This document shows positions 15,269 through 23,913 of a stretch of DNA of 64,000 bases, one piece after another. The stretch's first letter is position 1, and the number at the start of each line of letters is the position of its first letter. The position numbers and the translations under genes were made by a program. Under the pieces are notes generated by a model, which ran no database searches, was not told the DNA's origin, and saw nothing but the letters and a program-made list of their open reading frames with translations. Source of the stretch: DATFUL01 sp041499035 (GTDB lineage: Bacteria > Patescibacteriota > Microgenomatia > UBA8517); contig JBGQJK010000001.1 in the NCBI GenBank assembly GCA_041499035.1, forward strand, positions 22,393 through 86,392. The letters run 5' to 3'.

Positions 15269-17356
15269 ATGGAAAAGAATAAATACATTTTTATATTTCT
15301 TTTAGTTTTTTTAATGTCCGTTACTTTTCCCAAAAGTGCCCGCGCCGCACTTCAACCATTTGATATAACCACTCTTGATACCGGAGTTACGTATTACGCT
15401 TCTTTCGGCAGCTACAACCAAAAAATTGTCCAAAACCAGTATGGAATCTTTCTTACTTATAAAATAACGGACGACGCCAATGATAATGGCGTATGGCGAC
15501 TCCTTAGAAGCATCGACGGCGGCAAGACTTTTAATAAAATTTATGAAGCCAACTATAATACAAAACCCCCGGTAGTTGAAACAGACGGCAGCGGCGTAAT
15601 CTATTTGGCAACCGGAGGAACGAATGTTTCGCTTTACAGATTTTTACCCCAGAATAATTTTGCAAACCCGGTAATTACTTCTATTCCAAATTCAGGTTCC
15701 GGAAAGATGTCAATGATTATTGATGAGAGACGGGGCCAGCTTTATTTTTTCTCCCACTACGCTTACTTTTCCATTATCGGACTTGACGGAACTATCAGGA
15801 AAAGTTATCAGCTGGGCTCGCCCTTTTGCGGCCCCAACGCCTGTTACCAATACCCCCTTTTAACTATGGACGAAAATGGCAACTTGATTGCCGCCTGGAC
15901 AACTATAAAAAATGGTGCTTATTTATACTGGGACATTCATTTTATTATTTCTAAAGACGGGGGAAACTCGTGGCAGAAGTTGGACGGGACGCATTTGAAT
16001 TTGCCGCTTGTACCTGATAACACGGGGTCAACAGACCGCGTTACACTTGATGATGAATTTAATGTTCATACCTGGTTATCATCGGTTCTGGCCAAAAATG
16101 GCAAGATTTATTTTCCTTATCTGGCTCAATTCACTCCTTACAGACAGCATTTTGCCCGCTATGACCTCTCAACCGCAAAAAAGGATTTGGATGTAAATCC
16201 AGTTTGGAAGGGAGAAACACTACAGATCGACACACTCCATGGGTTTTGTGCTACAAAACTTCAGCAGTCAACTTTTCCGATTTATTGCATAGGGAATGTG
16301 GGAGGAACCAAGATCGGAGTAATTGTAAGTTCTGATCAGGGAGCAACCTGGCACGATTATGCCGAAAGCGTTTTTCCGGAAGATTCCATTCCATGGTCCA
16401 TCGCCGGAGCTCGGGAAATTACCCCCGACGGCTATATGATCGGAACCTATACCAGTGAAAAAAGTACGGATTTGAATAATTCACAAGTGCGTTTTTTCCG
16501 GGTGAAAGTTGGCAATTCGGTAGAACCAAGTCCTCCTGCCTTTTATTGGCCGATGGATGAAACAACTGGAAATATAGTTAATGAGGTATCCAGCATTTAT
16601 AATGGCACCACAACTGCGGGAGTAGTAGACGGGAAAATCGGTAAGGCCAGAAATTTCATTTCCACGGCCTGGACCAATAGCACCAGGTTGCAGTTTCCTC
16701 TTTTTGACGGGAATATTAACACCAAATCTGGATTTTCCGTTGAAGCCTGGATAAAAAAGAATAGCAGTAGTGCCCTTTATGAACACCGTGTTATCGGCAA
16801 CAGGTACAACTGGAATGACGCAAACGGCTGGTACCTTACATTCCCGACAAATGAAAATATTGCCTTTTCCGTTCAATCGATGAGTAACCCTTCGGCAAAT
16901 TTATATTCGACTCAGCCCATCGCACCCGGTACTTGGTACCACGTAGTTGGAGTTTATGATAATGGAACAATAAAGTTATACATTAACGGTGTTTTGGACG
17001 GAACCTTAGCCGGAGTAAGCTACACCCCATCTTATCGTGAGTTGACAATCGGGGGGCAGCCCGACACAACTAATTATGGTTTTGACGGCATTATTGATGA
17101 AGTTCATTTTTATCCGTTTGCTCTCTCAGCAGATATAGTCAAGCAGCATTACCTTGGTTCCGGTTCAGTCCCAACACCCATTCCTAAACCTGGAGACCTG
17201 AATAACGACGGCAAGGTGGATTTTTACGATTACAATATTTTTGTTGGGGATTACGGCAAAACAGGAGTCGCCAGTTTTGTTCCCTCCGATATCGACAAAA
17301 ACGGCAAGGTGGATTTTTACGATTACAATATATTAGTAGGGAATTACGGAAAATAA
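15269..17356 (+). CDS. Secreted sialidase-like beta-propeller plus LamG domain with class-A dockerin
   Basis: 695 residues, the largest of the set. Signal peptide MEKNKYIFIFLLVFLMSVTFPKSARAA. Residues about 30-410 hold three Asp-box-type turns: RSIDGGKTFNKI, ISKDGGNSWQKL and VSSDQGATWHDY. These mark sialidase/BNR-type six-bladed propellers; the arginine triad of true sialidases is not evident. Residues about 418-630 form a concanavalin-like LamG module (YWPMDETTGNIVNE, FSVEAWIKKN, TWYHVVGVYDNGTIKLYINGV, GIIDEVHFY) likely to bind carbohydrate. The dockerin is at 641-695. The gene begins 2 bp after the previous one and is followed by the TAAGCGGAGCTTG motif. Sugar binding or hydrolysis is inferred from the folds. 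Confidence 0.78.
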   Translation: MEKNKYIFIFLLVFLMSVTFPKSARAALQPFDITTLDTGVTYYASFGSYNQKIVQNQYGIFLTYKITDDANDNGVWRLLRSIDGGKTFNKIYEANYNTKPPVVETDGSGVIYLATGGTNVSLYRFLPQNNFANPVITSIPNSGSGKMSMIIDERRGQLYFFSHYAYFSIIGLDGTIRKSYQLGSPFCGPNACYQYPLLTMDENGNLIAAWTTIKNGAYLYWDIHFIISKDGGNSWQKLDGTHLNLPLVPDNTGSTDRVTLDDEFNVHTWLSSVLAKNGKIYFPYLAQFTPYRQHFARYDLSTAKKDLDVNPVWKGETLQIDTLHGFCATKLQQSTFPIYCIGNVGGTKIGVIVSSDQGATWHDYAESVFPEDSIPWSIAGAREITPDGYMIGTYTSEKSTDLNNSQVRFFRVKVGNSVEPSPPAFYWPMDETTGNIVNEVSSIYNGTTTAGVVDGKIGKARNFISTAWTNSTRLQFPLFDGNINTKSGFSVEAWIKKNSSSALYEHRVIGNRYNWNDANGWYLTFPTNENIAFSVQSMSNPSANLYSTQPIAPGTWYHVVGVYDNGTIKLYINGVLDGTLAGVSYTPSYRELTIGGQPDTTNYGFDGIIDEVHFYPFALSADIVKQHYLGSGSVPTPIPKPGDLNNDGKVDFYDYNIFVGDYGKTGVASFVPSDIDKNGKVDFYDYNILVGNYGK

Positions 17357-17376
17357 GCGGAGCTTGTTAGAATATC

Positions 17377-18612
17377 ATGAAAAAAATATTATTCTGTTTC
17401 ATAGTTTTCTTTATAGGTATCTCATCGATAGCTGTCACACCTGTCTATGCCGCTTTAGGGGATGCTACTATTACACATAATGGTGCTACTGTAACCACCC
17501 AAGCTTCTTTTGCCGGTGGTATTACGTCGCTCAAATACCAAAATTTTGAATACATCTTTCAGCAAATATATCAAGGCGCTTTCATTCAGTATGCCTGGCA
17601 AAACGGCAACCACGGAGAGTGTTTTAATCCTACAGAACAGGGCGCTAAATGTGATTCTGAGGGGAAAACCACTTCTATACTCCAAAATTTTAGCTCTACA
17701 AGTACCAGCATTACCAAAACGGTTTTACCATCCTACTGGCTTAGCCCGGAAGCAACAAATACTTATTGCCATACAAGCCAATACTGTAATATTGATCAGG
17801 AAAACCACGCAGGAACAGCGGTTAATACGACGGCAGTTAGTAATAGCAGCTTGCAGACAACATTTACTCTTGATCCCGAAAATCTTCCCCACGCGCTCGG
17901 CCTAACAGGAACGATTACGTTTGGATCCACAGATACAGATCCGGGTTTGCCTTTTGTTATGCTTGCGCCGTCGCACTTTTTTTCCACCGCATTTACCAAA
18001 TCCTACCGCTATAATTATGGAAACGGTGCACTTCTTCCCCCAACAGTGGGCAATTACTGGAACACGACATTACCCCCGGTGCTGGCAACAACAGATGACG
18101 CTCACGCAGTCAGCGTCTATTCAGCCGGCGTTCCGCGAATGATTCCCCTCTCCCTCCCCCAAACGACACCCAACAACATTACTGGTTATACGCTAAATCA
18201 CCTCACTTCCCCCACGGACTTGTGGGAGTTGGACATCCGCCTTCCCTACGTGCCGCCGGGGAATACTACCGCAATTACTCCCGGCATGAAACTGTCCATA
18301 CGTTCATATGTCGTTTTTGGTACGCTTTCCGAAGTCACAGCACAACTCCACGCGTTATACCTGGCACATCCCCCGATTGCCGATAATTGCATGGGAATAG
18401 CCTGGAAGGGCAAATATGCAGCCACAGATTGTCCTGTCCCGCTTCCCGGAGATTTAAACGGTGACGGCAAGGTGGATATTTTTGATTACAATATTTTGGT
18501 TGGGGATTACGGAAAGACAGGTTCTGCCGGTTTCGTTCTTTCCGATATCGACAAAAACGGCAAAGTGGATATTTTTGACTACAACTTGCTTGTTGGAAAT
18601 TATGGAAAATAG
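17377..18612 (+). CDS. Secreted protein of unknown fold with class-A dockerin
   Basis: 411 residues. Signal peptide MKKILFCFIVFFIGISSIAVTPVYAA, of a different make from its neighbours, which share KYIF. The body (about 27-350) is beta-rich: GDATITHNGATVTTQASFAGGITSLKYQNFEYIFQQ, then FIQYAWQNGNHGECFNPTEQGAKCDSEG. Two later Cys pairs (CHTSQYC, and Cys near 345) may form disulfides. I do not recognise a family; the opening strands recall galactose-mutarotase-like sandwiches, but this is weak. The dockerin at 357-411 (DLNGDGKVDIFD, DIDKNGKVDIFD) makes it a component of the same complex. It is 20 bp after the previous gene and 2 bp before the next. Confidence 0.72.
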   Translation: MKKILFCFIVFFIGISSIAVTPVYAALGDATITHNGATVTTQASFAGGITSLKYQNFEYIFQQIYQGAFIQYAWQNGNHGECFNPTEQGAKCDSEGKTTSILQNFSSTSTSITKTVLPSYWLSPEATNTYCHTSQYCNIDQENHAGTAVNTTAVSNSSLQTTFTLDPENLPHALGLTGTITFGSTDTDPGLPFVMLAPSHFFSTAFTKSYRYNYGNGALLPPTVGNYWNTTLPPVLATTDDAHAVSVYSAGVPRMIPLSLPQTTPNNITGYTLNHLTSPTDLWELDIRLPYVPPGNTTAITPGMKLSIRSYVVFGTLSEVTAQLHALYLAHPPIADNCMGIAWKGKYAATDCPVPLPGDLNGDGKVDIFDYNILVGDYGKTGSAGFVLSDIDKNGKVDIFDYNLLVGNYGK

Positions 18613-18614
18613 AC

Positions 18615-20195
18615 ATGAAAAAGCGTAAATGTATTTTTTGGGCATTTTTTCTAACCTTATTCGCCAGTTTTGTTTTTCCTGTTTCAGCCCATGCGGCTAT
18701 CTATTATCTTTCAACAAACGGAAATGACAACAGCCCCGGTAGTCAGGCCTCTCCCTGGCTCAGTCCAAACCACGCGGTTAGTTGCGGGGACACGATTTTA
18801 GCTGCTCCGGGACTTTCGTATGCAGCGTCGAATTTTGCCGGCGGTAAATGGGGAAATGTAAACTGTCCTGCAGGGAATAATGTCGCCTGGCTTAAATGCG
18901 CGACGTTCGGTACCTGCAAAGTCATCGGGACGGGGTATGACGCAATACGCGTCAGCGCGAGTTACTGGGGAGTGCAGGGCTTTGAAGCTACTAATGCAAC
19001 AGGGGCATGCTTCACGGCTACGCCAACCGGTAGTTCGATGATTCATCATATTATTTTTGCAAACAATATAGCCAATGGTTGCCAAAATAACGGTTTTAGT
19101 TCCTACCCTTTTTATGCAGGAACCGCGCCGCCCAGCGTTGATTATCTGGCAATTATAGGTAACCTTGCCTACAATGCAGCCGGTGGAAATAGTTATTGTT
19201 TTAGCGGTATTTCCGTCTATGAACCCAGGAATTTTGATACTGCTCCGGGCACGCACGTTTATATTGCCCAGAATATTTCCTGGTCGAACAATGATGGTCA
19301 ATACTGTCCGGGTAATAGCGATGGCGAGGGGATTATTTTAGACGACTGGAAAGGGGACCAGTCAGGTTATACTACAGGTTATTCCGGTCAGGGTGTTGTC
19401 GAAAACAACCTGGTTCTGGGTAACGGCAGTGCCGGAATCGAGCCGTTTCATAATTCGGTAGCCTCGATAATTATCCGGAATAATACGTCGTATGCCAATA
19501 ACACAGATTTACATCATGCAGGAACGTATCTGGGAGAAATTCTGATCAGCCTCTCATCGTTCATAACTGTGAAATACAATATTGTCCATTCCATAGTGGC
19601 AACCTGCTGCGCATCTCATTATCCGGTCTTTGCTCTCTATGTCGGATCGTCTGACAATACTAATATACTTGATTATAATTGGGTCTATAGTATTTCGGGA
19701 AACAATACGGGTATCAATGCTTCTCCTGGCTTTTCCTTTGGCAGTCATCAAACGTTTGGTATCAATCCGGGCTTTGTAAATCCTTTGGTTCCGGGAGCAC
19801 CGAACTGCAGCGGCACCTCGAGCACACTAGATTGTATGAAGACAACGCTCGCAAATTTTGTGCCTTCCGCGTCAGGAATATCCGGATATGGTTATCAGCC
19901 GGTAACCGGTGCTTACTTATCGAATTCTTATTATCCCTCATGGCTCTGCAATGTAACAATTCCGAGTGGTATTATTTCCAATTATTGTTTGCCCACAGGT
20001 TCAGTTCCAACCCCTGTTCCAGTTATTCCAGGCGACCTTAATGGTGACGGCAAAGTGGACTTTTACGATTACAATCTTTTTGTAGGGGACTACGGGAAAA
20101 CCGGCTCACCCGGCTTTGTTCCTTCCGATATCGACAAAAACGGCAAAGTTGATATTTTTGATTACAATTTACTTGTTGCAAATTATGGGAAGTGA
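18615..20195 (+). CDS. Secreted beta-helix protein with class-A dockerin
   Basis: 526 residues. Signal peptide MKKRKCIFWAFFLTLFASFVFPVSAHAA. The body starts IYYLSTNGNDNSPGSQASPWLSPNHAVSCGDTILAAPG, the same opening seen in the beta-helix protein at 8762, and has turns such as HIIFANNIANGC, YLAIIGNLAYNA, VVENNLVLGNG and IIIRNNTSYANN. Numerous Cys residues suggest disulfides in the extracellular form. A short PTPVPV linker leads to the dockerin (472-526) with DLNGDGKVDFYD and DIDKNGKVDIFD. The stop overlaps the GTG start of the scaffold gene by 4 bp (GTGA), so the last enzyme and the scaffold are translationally coupled. Confidence 0.8.
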   Translation: MKKRKCIFWAFFLTLFASFVFPVSAHAAIYYLSTNGNDNSPGSQASPWLSPNHAVSCGDTILAAPGLSYAASNFAGGKWGNVNCPAGNNVAWLKCATFGTCKVIGTGYDAIRVSASYWGVQGFEATNATGACFTATPTGSSMIHHIIFANNIANGCQNNGFSSYPFYAGTAPPSVDYLAIIGNLAYNAAGGNSYCFSGISVYEPRNFDTAPGTHVYIAQNISWSNNDGQYCPGNSDGEGIILDDWKGDQSGYTTGYSGQGVVENNLVLGNGSAGIEPFHNSVASIIIRNNTSYANNTDLHHAGTYLGEILISLSSFITVKYNIVHSIVATCCASHYPVFALYVGSSDNTNILDYNWVYSISGNNTGINASPGFSFGSHQTFGINPGFVNPLVPGAPNCSGTSSTLDCMKTTLANFVPSASGISGYGYQPVTGAYLSNSYYPSWLCNVTIPSGIISNYCLPTGSVPTPVPVIPGDLNGDGKVDFYDYNLFVGDYGKTGSPGFVPSDIDKNGKVDIFDYNLLVANYGK

Positions 20196-21418
20196 TAGTA
20201 TTTAAAAGAATGGATACATTGGTTCTACGCAGTAAACTAAATCTCTTTTTTTCTTTTTTTAAAAGGAAAAAAGTGGCGGTTCCTATTATTTCTACTATTC
20301 TCACGATAGCAGTTGTTGTCACGGGCGTTGCCTATATCCGCCAAAGGCAGGGACTCACTAAAGTTGGCGCGGCGGGTGTTGCTCTTCAGCTTCTTACAGC
20401 AAGTTCTACGGTAACTAAAGGTTCCGAGTTTAATGTTAATGTCTACATTGATACAAAAGGATTGGCCGTTACGGGTACACACTTAAGTGTTAAGTATGAT
20501 CCGAATTTACTGCTTGGAGAAACAATGACGGCAGGAACGGCTTTGCCGGTTGTATTTATTCCCGGACAAGTTTCCGCAGGCTCCGCAACCATTGATTTAG
20601 GTAGTACTCCCGCGGCTCCACTTAACGGAACAGGAATCTTGGCAACAGTAAAGTTTAAAGTTTTAGGGCAGGGGACAACTACTGCCGTTTCAATGGATTC
20701 TTCAACCGGCGTTGCCGCTTTGGGACAGTCGGGTAACGTTGCGGGAACTCTACCTACTCTTAACCTGACGATTGCCGGTTTATCAACGCCCACGTCGACT
20801 CCGACCGCTACACCAACCCACTCTCCTACGCCGACACCTTCCAAAACTCCTTCTCCCACACCAACCCCTACTAAAACTCCCACGCCTACGCCAACAAAAA
20901 GCCCATCGCCTACACCCACACCGTCGAAAACACCAACACCTACTCCCAAACCGACGCCTACACCTAAACCAACTCCCACTCCTACCCCGGTGGCTCAGTG
21001 CAACAGTACTTGTACAACCAATAGTAATTGTCCGTCAAACTTAATCTGCTCAGCAGGCAAGTGTAGAAATGCTGCCTGTACTGCTACGTTAAACTGTATT
21101 TGTGCTACGCCCACTCCCACACCGAGTCCGACACCAACACCCACCCCCACGCCTACTCCGACACATTCTCCTACGCCTACACCATCACCCTCTCATTCCC
21201 CGGGAGCCTCGCCAACTGCCAGTCCATCTCCTTCAGGTATTGCTAAAGCGGGTGATGTTAACGGCGATGGCTTAGTTAACATTATCGATATAGGCATAAT
21301 TATAGATAACTACGGGAAAACTCCAGCAACAAGCAGCAACCCCAAAGCCGATATAAACGGCGACGGAATTATTAATATAGTTGATATCGGGGTAGTGGTA
21401 GATAACTACGGGAAGTAA
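20192..21418 (+). CDS. Scaffoldin-like adaptor: one cohesin, Cys-rich module, class-B dockerin
   Basis: 408 residues. After a basic N-terminus (KRKKVAVP) comes one membrane segment (about 31-50) and RQRQGLTKVGAAG. Residues about 58-195 match a cohesin: LTASSTVTKGSEFNVNVYIDT, then LSVKYDPNLL, then a GxVxxGxxTIDLG strand and GTGILATVKFKV. Long Pro/Thr linkers (about 200-268 and 296-345) flank a Cys-rich module with eight Cys (CNSTC..NSNC..LICSAGKC). The C-terminus (353-408) is a dockerin with loops DVNGDGLVNIID and DINGDGIINIVD followed by IG, unlike the YN loops of the six enzymes it is co-transcribed with. This is the logic of an adaptor scaffoldin: its cohesin for the enzymes, its own dockerin for an anchor. 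Binding partners are inferred. Confidence 0.8.
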   Translation: MIVFKRMDTLVLRSKLNLFFSFFKRKKVAVPIISTILTIAVVVTGVAYIRQRQGLTKVGAAGVALQLLTASSTVTKGSEFNVNVYIDTKGLAVTGTHLSVKYDPNLLLGETMTAGTALPVVFIPGQVSAGSATIDLGSTPAAPLNGTGILATVKFKVLGQGTTTAVSMDSSTGVAALGQSGNVAGTLPTLNLTIAGLSTPTSTPTATPTHSPTPTPSKTPSPTPTPTKTPTPTPTKSPSPTPTPSKTPTPTPKPTPTPKPTPTPTPVAQCNSTCTTNSNCPSNLICSAGKCRNAACTATLNCICATPTPTPSPTPTPTPTPTPTHSPTPTPSPSHSPGASPTASPSPSGIAKAGDVNGDGLVNIIDIGIIIDNYGKTPATSSNPKADINGDGIINIVDIGVVVDNYGK

Positions 21419-21426
21419 ACTTACAA

Positions 21427-21705
21427 TTATTTTGAAGTCCTCTGTTCTTGAACTCTGATAGTAATCTTACCAGTTGGTTGACCAGGAACCAGTAATGGGC
21501 AATAAAATGTATAGTACACCCCAGTGTGCTCTTGACTTCTGAAAAGACCTTCGTGTGCTGGATTGACCTTGGCTTTTGTAGCCAGAGCGTTTAGATCGAT
21601 TGGCTCAGGCACGGTTTGGACCAGCGATTTGAAAACATCCAAGTTACAGTTTCCAGGACATCCGGCACAGCGAGCAATATCTGCGACTAGTTCTGTAATA
21701 GCCAT
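21427..21705 (-). CDS. Small Cys-containing protein of unknown function
   Basis: 92 residues on the strand opposite to the scaffold operon, its stop only 8 bp from the scaffold's stop. It has ARCAGCPGNCNLDVF near residue 12 (CxxCxxxC), which could bind a metal, and a Val/Ile-rich C-terminal half (GVYYTFYCPLL, GKITIRVQEQ). No signal peptide. No family recognised. The frame is open and the composition ordinary, so I take it as a gene. Confidence 0.5.
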   Translation of the reverse strand: MAITELVADIARCAGCPGNCNLDVFKSLVQTVPEPIDLNALATKAKVNPAHEGLFRSQEHTGVYYTFYCPLLVPGQPTGKITIRVQEQRTSK

Positions 21706-21803
21706 AGGTCGTATTTATACCACTTCCGTGCCTGTTAGTCAATTTTATAGTGTGGGAAAGAGTCATCTTGCCAAGCGGGGAGTGGCAGTTTAAACTACTA
21801 AAC

Positions 21804-23288
21804 ATGCAAAACTGGCTATTTAAGAATAAGACTATTCTTTCGATTCTCGATAAATATAAAGATATGTGGGCTCTAAGCTACGCCTCAGGAGTGGCCGGTT
21901 GGGATTTGGAGACATATATGCCAGAGATGGGCGCCATGGCCCGTGGTGAGGCACTAGGGAGGCTCTCAACTATCCGCCAGAGGCTCTTCTTGGACAAGGA
22001 GTTTATCGGTTTAATTCACCGGGCGGAAAAACAAAAAAATCTTACTGATCCAGAGCGCGGAGTCATCCGAGTTTTGCTTCACTCGCTCAAGTTCTACGAA
22101 AAGCTTCCACCCAAGTTTTTGGAGGATTTCAGCCGGCTTACAAGTCAGGCAACTGTAGTCTGGCGTGGGGCAAAAGCTAAAGACAACTTTAAACTCTTCG
22201 AGCCTCAGCTTTCAAAGATTTTTGATATGAATCGGCGAATGTCGGACTTCCTGGGCTACAAAGATTCACCATACGATGCGCTTCTCGATCAATTCGAGGA
22301 GGGCTTAACAAGCAGGGAAGTCGAACGCTTCTTTGGAGAAATAAAAGAACCACTTAAGAATCTACTTGTAAGAATCGAAAAGTCACCCAAGTTTTTCAAA
22401 AAACACAAACTGGAAAACGCTCTTTACGATGAAGCAACTATCAAGAGCTTAAATCTTAAAATAATGAAGCTCCTTTGGGCAGACTCCAGTCGTCTCCGGC
22501 TGGACATTTCAACTCATCCCTTCACCACCTCCTTTTCTAATACGGATACCCGTATAACTACATGGTATCACAAGAAGGATTTCGGTCGAAGCATACTGGC
22601 CGTGGTACACGAATTTGGTCACGCTTTGTATGATTTGCAGTGTACAGATCAACTTGAGATGACTCCTATTCAAGGGGGGTCCTCCTTGGTGATACATGAG
22701 TCGCAAAGTAGGTTCTGGGAAAATTTTGTGGGCAGAAGCGAAAGCTTCATCCAATATTTCCTTAAAGACATGAGCGCTGCGGTACAACTTAAACTTTCCG
22801 CTGGCGAAGTCTACTCCTATTTCAATAAGGTCAGGCCCGGGCTCCTTAGAGTCGAGGCCGACGAGGTTACATACCACTTCCATATTATGCTCAGATTTGA
22901 AATCGAAAAAGGCTTAATCGAGGGTAAACTTAAAGTAAAAGACTTGCCGGAAATTTGGAATTCAAAAATGAAAGATTACCTGGGAATTGTACCAAAGCGC
23001 GATTCTGATGGGATCTTGCAGGATATTCATTGGAGCATGGGGAGCGTCGGCTACTTTCCGACATATTCGCTTGGAACTTTTCTCGGCGCGCAGTGGGAAC
23101 ATGAAATCTCAAATATGAAAATAAGCAAATCTACAAATTACAAAGAAATAGAAAAATGGCTGGGGGAACATATTCATAAGTACGGATCTACCTACACACT
23201 CGAGGAGCTATTGAAGAAAAATGGAATGAAGTTCGATCCCAAAGTGAATCTGAATTATCTCCTGGAAAAATACTCCAAGATATATTAA
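21804..23288 (+). CDS. Metallocarboxypeptidase Taq (M32 family)
   Basis: M32 enzymes remove C-terminal residues from peptides in the cytosol using one zinc. The product has about 494 residues from the ATG at 21804 (MQNWLFKNKT), close to the family norm near 500; the longer ORF start at 21750 adds non-homologous residues. The HExxH zinc site is VVHEFGHALYDLQ (His269, Glu270, His273). The family-typical HESQSRFWENFVGR lies about 28 residues later and supplies the third ligand. VEADEVTYHFHIMLRFEIEKGLIEG and DIHWSMGSVGYFPTYSLG are also family hallmarks. It lies alone between the scaffold operon and a small HTH gene. Likely role: peptide recycling for an organism that must import amino acids. Confidence 0.9.
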   Translation: MQNWLFKNKTILSILDKYKDMWALSYASGVAGWDLETYMPEMGAMARGEALGRLSTIRQRLFLDKEFIGLIHRAEKQKNLTDPERGVIRVLLHSLKFYEKLPPKFLEDFSRLTSQATVVWRGAKAKDNFKLFEPQLSKIFDMNRRMSDFLGYKDSPYDALLDQFEEGLTSREVERFFGEIKEPLKNLLVRIEKSPKFFKKHKLENALYDEATIKSLNLKIMKLLWADSSRLRLDISTHPFTTSFSNTDTRITTWYHKKDFGRSILAVVHEFGHALYDLQCTDQLEMTPIQGGSSLVIHESQSRFWENFVGRSESFIQYFLKDMSAAVQLKLSAGEVYSYFNKVRPGLLRVEADEVTYHFHIMLRFEIEKGLIEGKLKVKDLPEIWNSKMKDYLGIVPKRDSDGILQDIHWSMGSVGYFPTYSLGTFLGAQWEHEISNMKISKSTNYKEIEKWLGEHIHKYGSTYTLEELLKKNGMKFDPKVNLNYLLEKYSKIY

Positions 23289-23317
23289 TTTTTGCTTTTT
23301 TATTTACAAAATGGGGC

Positions 23318-23346
23318 TTGACACACTTGTAGTACTTTGATATTTT
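23318..23346 (+). promoter_or_regulatory. Promoter TTGACA-17-TATTTT before the HTH gene
   Basis: Perfect -35 (23318-23323), 17-bp spacer and -10 TATTTT (23341-23346). The 11-mer CTTGACACACT around the -35 recurs at the next promoter (23914), which may mean shared control. Confidence 0.6.
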
Positions 23347-23388
23347 CTGATTAAGAAAGATAAGTGATAGGCAGGGGAGTACATCAAA

Positions 23389-23607
23389 ATGGAACCAACT
23401 ACTAAAAAGAAAGTCAGATTAGAAAATCTTCCGGACCTTCTTACAGTCCGTGAAGTTGCAGATATTTTAAGAGTCTCTCCTTTAACAATTAAACGGTGGG
23501 GCAAGCGCGGCAAGCTGCCCGCAATTCGCATTAACTCACGTGGCGACCGCAGATATAAAAAAGAAGCGGTCCTCTGGCTTCTCGGGATGCAGGGTAAGGA
23601 AGAATAA
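23389..23607 (+). CDS. Small MerR/excisionase-type helix-turn-helix protein
   Basis: 72 residues. LLTVREVADILRVSPLTIKRWGKRGKLPAIRINSRGDRRYKKEAVLWLL is the winged-helix DNA-binding domain (HTH_17 / excisionase family): first helix pair at about 16-32, recognition RWGKRGKLPA, wing with the RGDRRY beta turn. There is no effector domain. Such proteins serve as excisionases or small transcription regulators; no integrase or phage gene is near, so a regulator is more likely. It has a strong promoter with a leader of about 37 nt and a GGGGAG Shine-Dalgarno-like stretch 12 nt before the ATG. The next gene follows after 3 bp. Confidence 0.8.
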   Translation: MEPTTKKKVRLENLPDLLTVREVADILRVSPLTIKRWGKRGKLPAIRINSRGDRRYKKEAVLWLLGMQGKEE

Positions 23608-23610
23608 TAC

Positions 23611-23901
23611 ATGGGTATTAGAGTTGAAGGAGATCTTACCTCAGAGGGAGTTGCGCTTCGAGTACTTAGCCCCACACCTCAACTAAAACTAATTTCAAAA
23701 GATGCAGAGGCCGGACTAATTTTTAATATTATTACTGAAACTTGTTCACGTTGTGAACTTTTTCAAAAAGACTGTAACGGTGCGGGATCGGTTTCAGAGG
23801 GCGGCAATAATATTGTTTTGGAAAAGGGCACAAAAGAACCGGTTAAGAGAAGGAACTGTAGAATTCCCGGCAGAAGCTTTGAGACTTTAGTAGATTCATA
23901 G
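23611..23901 (+). CDS. Hypothetical protein co-transcribed with the HTH gene
   Basis: 96 residues; no family recognised. A central ETCSRCELFQKDCNG gives a CxxC plus a third Cys, and another Cys lies in the C-terminal KRRNCRIPG. The N-terminal 45 residues look like a beta-sheet (IRVEGDLTSEGVALRVL, QLKLISKDAEAGLIFNII). It starts 3 bp after the HTH gene, after a GGAAG ribosome-binding stretch, so the two are coupled. A metal- or redox-sensing partner for the HTH protein is possible but not shown. Confidence 0.55.
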   Translation: MGIRVEGDLTSEGVALRVLSPTPQLKLISKDAEAGLIFNIITETCSRCELFQKDCNGAGSVSEGGNNIVLEKGTKEPVKRRNCRIPGRSFETLVDS

Positions 23902-23913
23902 GTTAGAATCCAC

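Noticed and set aside
10394..20195. Dockerin segments as an insertion sequence or transposon
   Set aside because: The repeats are coding modules in frame at protein C-termini, with no inverted ends or transposase.
20443..20979. Minus-strand ORF of 178 residues rich in Gly-Val
   Set aside because: It is the complement of the Pro/Thr linker and cohesin coding sequence; the Gly/Val repeats are a mirror of the CCNACN codons.
20800..21230. CRISPR-like or tandem-repeat array in the CCNACNCC-rich DNA
   Set aside because: This is the codon-level repetition of Pro/Thr linkers in the scaffold gene; there are no constant repeats with unique spacers.
23389..23607. Excisionase of a prophage or integrative element
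   Set aside because: No integrase, phage structural gene or att repeats nearby; a small regulator is more likely.
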